Source of the DNA: Bdellovibrio sp.
Lineage (GTDB): Bacteria; Myxococcota; SpSt-1050
Length of the DNA: 36,683 bases
Reading direction: 5' to 3'
NCBI GenBank assembly: GCA_020725805.1
Contig: DYEF01000005.1
Span: 1 to 36,683 of the forward strand
Position 1 is the stretch's first letter; each line of letters begins with the position of its first letter. This document shows positions 32,939-36,683 of this stretch, piece after piece. The position numbers and the translations under genes are program-made. The notes beneath the pieces are model-generated. The model made no database searches and was not told the DNA's origin. It worked only from the letters and a program-made list of their open reading frames with translations.

Positions 32939-34057
32939 ATGAAACCTTCTATGATAAGACCGCCGGTACTCTCCGAAAAGAGAAATATCAAGTCGATGAC
33001 ACTCAGGGAAATAGAGAGGCTGATTACCTCGAAGGGAGAGAAGAGATTCAGGGCATCCCAGTTCTTCAAGTGGCTTCATTACAAGGGGGCACTCTCCTAC
33101 GACGAGATGACGGATATCCCGCGCGCCCTCAGAAATACGATAGCGGAATACAGCCCGATAACGAGACTCGAGACAGACAAGAAGGTCGTTTCGAAGGACG
33201 GGACGATAAAATACCGCTTTAAGACGGCCACGGGTCATTTTGTTGAATCCGTCTACATCCCCGAGAAAGGAAGACAGACGGTCTGTGTATCCACACAGGT
33301 AGGATGCAAAATGGGTTGTGATTTCTGTCTTACGGGGAAGATGGGCTTTGTCAGGAATCTCGGCACAGACGAGATTGTGGACCAGATAAGGGCGATAGCC
33401 TCCGACCTCAGGGCATCCGGTGCTGGAGCCGAAGAGTCACAGAAGAAGGTTCGTTCACCTCACAGGGGACTTATTACAAATGTAGTCTTTATGGGTATGG
33501 GCGAACCGCTCGACAACTTTGCCGAGGTAGTAAGGGCGGTCGAGATACTGACACACCCCGAGGGTTACGGATTCTCCCACCGTCATATAACCGTCTCCAC
33601 GGTAGGGCTCGTCCCCGAGATGATAAAATTTATCCACGAGGCAAATGCAAAACTTGCAGTCTCCCTCAATGCAACCACAGACGAGGTCAGAAGCAAGATT
33701 ATGCCGATAAACAACAAGTACCCCATTCAGATGCTTATAGATACCACACATCAGCTGCCGGTCAAGAGGGGCGACAGGATTACTATAGAGTATGTAGTCA
33801 TCAGGGATATCAATGACTCGGTTATGGATATGAAGAGGCTTGTAAGGCTTGTCTCGACATTCCCTGCAAAGATAAATCTGATTCCGTACAATCCGAATCC
33901 GCTCTCGCAGTATCAGGCACCGTCCAAGGAACTTATGATGAAGCTTCTCAGGATTCTGACAGATAACAATATAACAGCAATAATAAGGGCGAGCAAGGGG
34001 CAGGATATAATGGGGGCCTGCGGCCAGCTTGCCATAATGGAGGAGGGAAAAGAATGA
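32939..34057 (+). CDS. rlmN: Dual-specificity rRNA/tRNA adenine C2-methyltransferase
   Basis: The 372-residue radical-SAM enzyme methylates C2 of A2503 in 23S rRNA and A37 in some tRNAs. The radical-SAM cluster ligands are Cys123, Cys127 and Cys130 (CKMGCDFC). The GMGEPL motif and the resolving Cys361 in GACGQL are present, and Cys361 is the residue that takes part in methyl transfer in this family. ATG 32939 follows the ndk stop; an internal Met five codons later is less well placed. Its ATGA end overlaps mtnP by four bases. It has no metabolic tie to the rest of the operon that I can see. Confidence 0.95.
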   Translation: MKPSMIRPPVLSEKRNIKSMTLREIERLITSKGEKRFRASQFFKWLHYKGALSYDEMTDIPRALRNTIAEYSPITRLETDKKVVSKDGTIKYRFKTATGHFVESVYIPEKGRQTVCVSTQVGCKMGCDFCLTGKMGFVRNLGTDEIVDQIRAIASDLRASGAGAEESQKKVRSPHRGLITNVVFMGMGEPLDNFAEVVRAVEILTHPEGYGFSHRHITVSTVGLVPEMIKFIHEANAKLAVSLNATTDEVRSKIMPINNKYPIQMLIDTTHQLPVKRGDRITIEYVVIRDINDSVMDMKRLVRLVSTFPAKINLIPYNPNPLSQYQAPSKELMMKLLRILTDNNITAIIRASKGQDIMGACGQLAIMEEGKE

Positions 34058-34932
34058 GCAAAAATATTATCGGAGTAATCGGCGGAAGCGGACTCTATCA
34101 GATCGAAGGGCTGAAGGTAAAGGAAGAGAGAAAGGTAAAGACGCCGTTTGGCAGTCCGTCAGACTCGTATATCCTGGGTGAACTGAACGGGGTTGAGATG
34201 GCATTTCTGGCACGACACAGCAGGAAACACACAATCCCGCCGCACCAGATAAACTACAGGGCAAATATCTACGGATTCAAGCTTCTGGGTGTTACCAAAC
34301 TCATCTCTGTCTCGGCGGTAGGTTCGATGAGGGAGGATATAAAGCCATCGCATATGGTAGTCCCGTATCAGTTCTTCGACCGAACGCTGATGAGGGCGCG
34401 CACATTCTTCGAAGATGGAATAGTTGCACACGTATCGATGGCAGATGCTGTCTGCAAATCGCTTGCACACCTGATAGCGCATGCGGTTCGCAGGGAGAAT
34501 CTTACGGTTCACGAGGGAGGGACATATATCTGTATAGAAGGTCCTACTTTCTCAACAAGGGCAGAGTCTGAGATATTCAGAAAATGGGGAGTTGACGTAA
34601 TAGGAATGACAAATCTGCCAGAGGCGAGACTCGCCCGCGAAGCGGAGATCTGCTATGCAACACTTGCCCTCTCGACGGATTATGACTGCTGGTACGAGAA
34701 TTCAGAGGATGTAAATGCCGTTATGGTTATCGAGATAATGAAGAAGAATGTAGAGAACGCAAAGAGAGTCATCAAAAGGCTCATTACAGAGATAGACGCT
34801 GATGAGAATTGCAGCTGCAACAATGCACTTGCGAACTCTATAGTTACCTCCGAAAAGAATATCTCACCTGCGGTGTATAAAAGACTCAGACCAATAATCG
34901 GGCGGTACGTAAAACCTCAGAGAAAGAAATAA
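34054..34932 (+). CDS. mtnP: S-methyl-5'-thioadenosine phosphorylase family enzyme
   Basis: The 292-residue nucleoside phosphorylase shows GVIGGSGLYQIEG (phosphate loop), RHSRKHTIPPHQINYRANI, EGPTFSTRAESE, GMTNLPEARLAREAE and a late Asp in STDYDCW, all normal for the methylthioadenosine/purine nucleoside phosphorylase family. The usual role is cleavage of methylthioadenosine for methionine salvage. Because its neighbour is a UbiA-type prenyltransferase, cleavage of an aminodeoxyfutalosine-like intermediate in menaquinone synthesis is an alternative, offered as inference. It overlaps rlmN by four bases. Confidence 0.88.
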   Translation: MSKNIIGVIGGSGLYQIEGLKVKEERKVKTPFGSPSDSYILGELNGVEMAFLARHSRKHTIPPHQINYRANIYGFKLLGVTKLISVSAVGSMREDIKPSHMVVPYQFFDRTLMRARTFFEDGIVAHVSMADAVCKSLAHLIAHAVRRENLTVHEGGTYICIEGPTFSTRAESEIFRKWGVDVIGMTNLPEARLAREAEICYATLALSTDYDCWYENSEDVNAVMVIEIMKKNVENAKRVIKRLITEIDADENCSCNNALANSIVTSEKNISPAVYKRLRPIIGRYVKPQRKK

Positions 34933-34936
34933 CAAT

Positions 34937-35971
34937 ATGAACTTTTCAATGTGGAAGAAGGCACTCCTCGTAATCCCGAGGATTGAGCCCGAAGAATTCA
35001 GAAAACTCGATGTGGTTTCCAAGTGGCTGATTATCACAAGGGCGGCTGTTCTTATAATGACATTCACCTCTGCTGCCATAGGCGGGATTCTGGCGGCAAA
35101 AGACGGTATGTTCGACGGACTCTACTTTATAATCTGCACCATAGGACTGATTCTTGCACACGCCACAAACAATATGGTCAACGACTTTACAGACTATATA
35201 AAGGGGGTTGACAAGGATAATTACTTCCGTACCCAGTATGGTCCTCATCCGCTCGAACAGAATCTGATGGATAAAAAGGAGTTTATGCTCTATCTGGGCA
35301 TAACCGGCCTGATTGCCCTTCTGTGCGGGATTTATCTCGTATATGTGAGGGGGAATGTGGCTCTGTATCTGCTTCTTTGCGGCATATTCTTCGTCCTCTT
35401 CTATACATTTCCTCTCAAGTACATAGGTCTCGGGGAGATTGCGGTCCTTCTGGTATGGGGTCCGCTTATGACGGCGGGGACATATTTTATCACGAGCGGG
35501 AGTCTGAGTTACAATGTCGTGATTGCATCTATCCCCTATGCCATAGGGACGACAACTGTGTTATTCGGGAAACACATAGACAAGTATGAGATGGATAAGG
35601 CAAAGGGGATAAGGACGCTCCCTGTGCTGATAGGCGAGAATGCCTCGAGAAGGGCTGTTATATTCCTGATGGTATTCGAGATTTTCTTCGTAATCTATCT
35701 TGTACTCAATGGATATTTCTCCGTTATTATGCTCCTTGTCCTCTTCTCCCTCGGCACACTGAGAGAGGCGATAAAGGCATATCTCGAGCCGAAGCCGAAA
35801 GAGAGACCCGAAATATGTCCGCCGAATATATGGCCACTATGGTTTGTGGCAATTGCCTTTTATTTCAACCGTCGATTTGGTCTCTTATTTCTGGGCGGAC
35901 TTCTTCTCGACCTGATTCTTATAAAATCCGGAATCAGAACAGATATATATTCACTTAAAAGTTATTTTTAG
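34937..35971 (+). CDS. UbiA-family prenyltransferase (quinone or isoprenoid lipid synthesis)
   Basis: The 344-residue integral membrane protein has about eight or nine helices and both Asp-rich prenyl-diphosphate motifs: NDFTDYIKGVDKD (about residues 82-94) and DKYEMDKAKG (about 215-224). These identify the UbiA superfamily, which joins prenyl chains to aromatic acceptors such as menaquinone or ubiquinone precursors. The C-terminal ICPPNIWPLWFVAIAFYFNR is a variant tail seen in a side branch of the family. It starts four bases after mtnP with only a weak AGAGAAAGA site. As the last gene of the TCA operon it may supply the quinone for the Sdh complex. I cannot say whether it is MenA, MqnP or another member, so no symbol is given. 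Confidence 0.88.
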   Translation: MNFSMWKKALLVIPRIEPEEFRKLDVVSKWLIITRAAVLIMTFTSAAIGGILAAKDGMFDGLYFIICTIGLILAHATNNMVNDFTDYIKGVDKDNYFRTQYGPHPLEQNLMDKKEFMLYLGITGLIALLCGIYLVYVRGNVALYLLLCGIFFVLFYTFPLKYIGLGEIAVLLVWGPLMTAGTYFITSGSLSYNVVIASIPYAIGTTTVLFGKHIDKYEMDKAKGIRTLPVLIGENASRRAVIFLMVFEIFFVIYLVLNGYFSVIMLLVLFSLGTLREAIKAYLEPKPKERPEICPPNIWPLWFVAIAFYFNRRFGLLFLGGLLLDLILIKSGIRTDIYSLKSYF

Positions 35972-35984
35972 TCTCAAAGAAGAG

Positions 35985-36057
35985 AACACCGGGTCATCCT
36001 TCCCGGCGGTCCGCAAGTGTTAGCGTCTCTATGTAAGGCTGACTTTCACCCGGGGTT
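35985..36057. other. Structured intergenic element with long-range stem and competing hairpins
   Basis: The arms AACACCGGGT (35985-35994) and ACCCGGGGTT (36048-36057) pair at nine of ten positions across about 53 bases. Inside, GTTAGC (36019-36024) pairs with GCTGAC (36038-36043) with one G-T pair, leaving a 13-base loop. CCGGG (35989-35993) can instead pair with CCCGG (36002-36006) around an 8-base loop, which excludes the outer stem. The element lies between convergent genes. It has no T-run immediately after it, so a plain terminator is not obvious. I match it to no RNA family I know. Confidence 0.5.
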
Positions 36058-36100
36058 ATAATGGCAGGTGCAGATGTGGGAAAATCAAATTGCTTTTTTA

Positions 36101-36433
36101 TTACAATTCGAGCATATCTTCCTCAGATAAATCACCGCGAGTAGTATCGAAGCAGGAGCGGCAGAGATAAGTGCAGTAGTAGGATTTTTTATTTCTTATT
36201 GTGAGTTCGGCATATTCGGCAAGCCTGTTTGGTCCGCAGATTGTACATTTTGGAATAAATTGCTTTTTTGCAGCTATATACCAGCAATTATTCACGAAAT
36301 CGAAGACCTTCTTGAATCTGGTGGTTTTAATTTTCAGGTCTTTAATAATCTCTTCGTCTACAATATTGAAGTAGACCATATCTGTATTGTTGTCTGCCTT
36401 TATAATCTCAAACAATTTGTAATAGTGAATCAT
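36101..36433 (-). CDS. Small zinc-ribbon-like protein of unknown function
   Basis: The 110-residue protein has no signal peptide or membrane helix. Residues about 63-96 hold two Cys-pair knuckles, CTICG and CTYLCRSC, separated by about 25 residues, suggesting a zinc-binding or Cys-cluster domain. The N-terminal half (Lys/Asp/Val/Ile-rich, KLFEIIKADNNTDMVYFNIV) is not recognised. It has its own promoter and a GGGAGG ribosome-binding site before the ATG at 36433, and converges on the sdh operon. A DNA- or RNA-binding role is possible but unproven. Confidence 0.7.
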   Translation of the reverse strand: MIHYYKLFEIIKADNNTDMVYFNIVDEEIIKDLKIKTTRFKKVFDFVNNCWYIAAKKQFIPKCTICGPNRLAEYAELTIRNKKSYYCTYLCRSCFDTTRGDLSEEDMLEL

Positions 36434-36450
36434 CTCTACCTCCCGAAAGT

Positions 36451-36479
36451 ATTATAATATAATCATTCAAACAGTTCAA
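36451..36479 (-). promoter_or_regulatory. Promoter of the zinc-ribbon-like gene
   Basis: On the minus strand TTGAAC (36474-36479), a 17-base spacer and a perfect TATAAT (36451-36456) lie about 20 bases before the ATG. Bases 36480 to the window end contain no recognisable gene. Confidence 0.6.
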
Positions 36480-36636
36480 ACCGTAAAGTTCGTGTTTTGG
36501 AAAGCTATTAGTTAAAAAATATACCTTAAAAGCCAATTCGTTCGCTTTCTGCCATACAACTAATTTTTTGTAGTTCGACATAAGTGAGTTATTAACATTT
36601 GAATAAAAATAATCAATTGAAATAAATAACTTCAGT

Positions 36637-36677
36637 CTTCAGCACTGGAATAACTTTCGCCTTCCGCCTTCAGCACT
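36637..36677. repeat. Direct repeat near the window end
   Basis: CTTCAGCACT occurs at 36637-36646 and 36668-36677, a 31-base period, surrounded by a C/T-rich (TTC, GCC) stretch in otherwise AT-rich intergenic DNA. Two copies only; a longer array may continue beyond the window. Confidence 0.3.
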
Positions 36678-36683
36678 AATGAA

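Noticed and set aside
1-36683. CRISPR arrays, tRNA, rRNA, transposases, phage or defence genes
   Set aside because: None was recognised on either strand; the Cys-repeat DNA at 8210-8437 is coding, not a CRISPR.

Overview
The window looks like chromosomal DNA of an uncultured, probably anaerobic member of the Deltaproteobacteria in the broad sense (Myxococcota or Bradymonadota-like). This placement is an inference. It rests on Cys-rich lipoproteins with SDGCET and NGCEI motifs and Asp/Thr/Gly linkers, many outer-membrane proteins, and a ferredoxin-dependent 2-oxoglutarate oxidoreductase instead of the NAD-linked dehydrogenase complex. No rRNA, tRNA, CRISPR array, transposase or phage gene was seen.

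Region 1 (1-6.6 kb) is decayed accessory DNA. A large repeat-rich secreted protein runs into the window from the left and carries an in-frame stop and a frameshift near its 5' end. It converges on a wrecked two-gene unit on the minus strand: a small membrane protein and the N-terminus of a sodium:solute symporter, each with one frameshift, the symporter also truncated. Then come, on the minus strand, a CBM9-like lipoprotein and an AT-rich pair of secreted proteins of unknown function, preceded by the 3' remnant of a third gene.

Region 2 (6.6-17 kb) holds a class V aminotransferase behind a 24-base dyad, a small lipoprotein built from four exact-length 19-residue Cys repeats, and a minus-strand copper/silver efflux operon (small Cys-rich exported protein, TolC-like channel, CusB, CusA). 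The efflux promoter lies so close to the first ATG that the mRNA looks leaderless. A soluble orphan PAS-PAS histidine kinase follows.

Region 3 (17.2-24.3 kb) is an envelope cluster. It has a large Cys-rich lipoprotein, two tandem paralogous left-handed beta-helix proteins of unknown function, an outer-membrane barrel, a DUF3047-like secreted protein and a second barrel. The last five form one apparent operon.

Region 4 (24.4-36 kb) is a tightly packed operon of thirteen or more genes: sdhDCAB, sucCD, korDABC, ndk, rlmN, mtnP and a UbiA-family prenyltransferase. Together these encode the 2-oxoglutarate / succinyl-CoA / succinate / fumarate segment of the TCA cycle, usable oxidatively or reductively, with ferredoxin and quinone as electron carriers. 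Ndk could equilibrate nucleotides with the succinyl-CoA synthetase, and the prenyltransferase may make the quinone used by the Sdh complex. The operon ends at a convergent intergenic element with a long imperfect stem and competing hairpins, facing a small zinc-ribbon-like gene on the minus strand.

The strongest candidates for something undescribed are the beta-helix/barrel operon, the 19-residue Cys-repeat lipoprotein, the structured element at about 35,985-36,057, and the leaderless copper operon with its Cys-rich leader gene.
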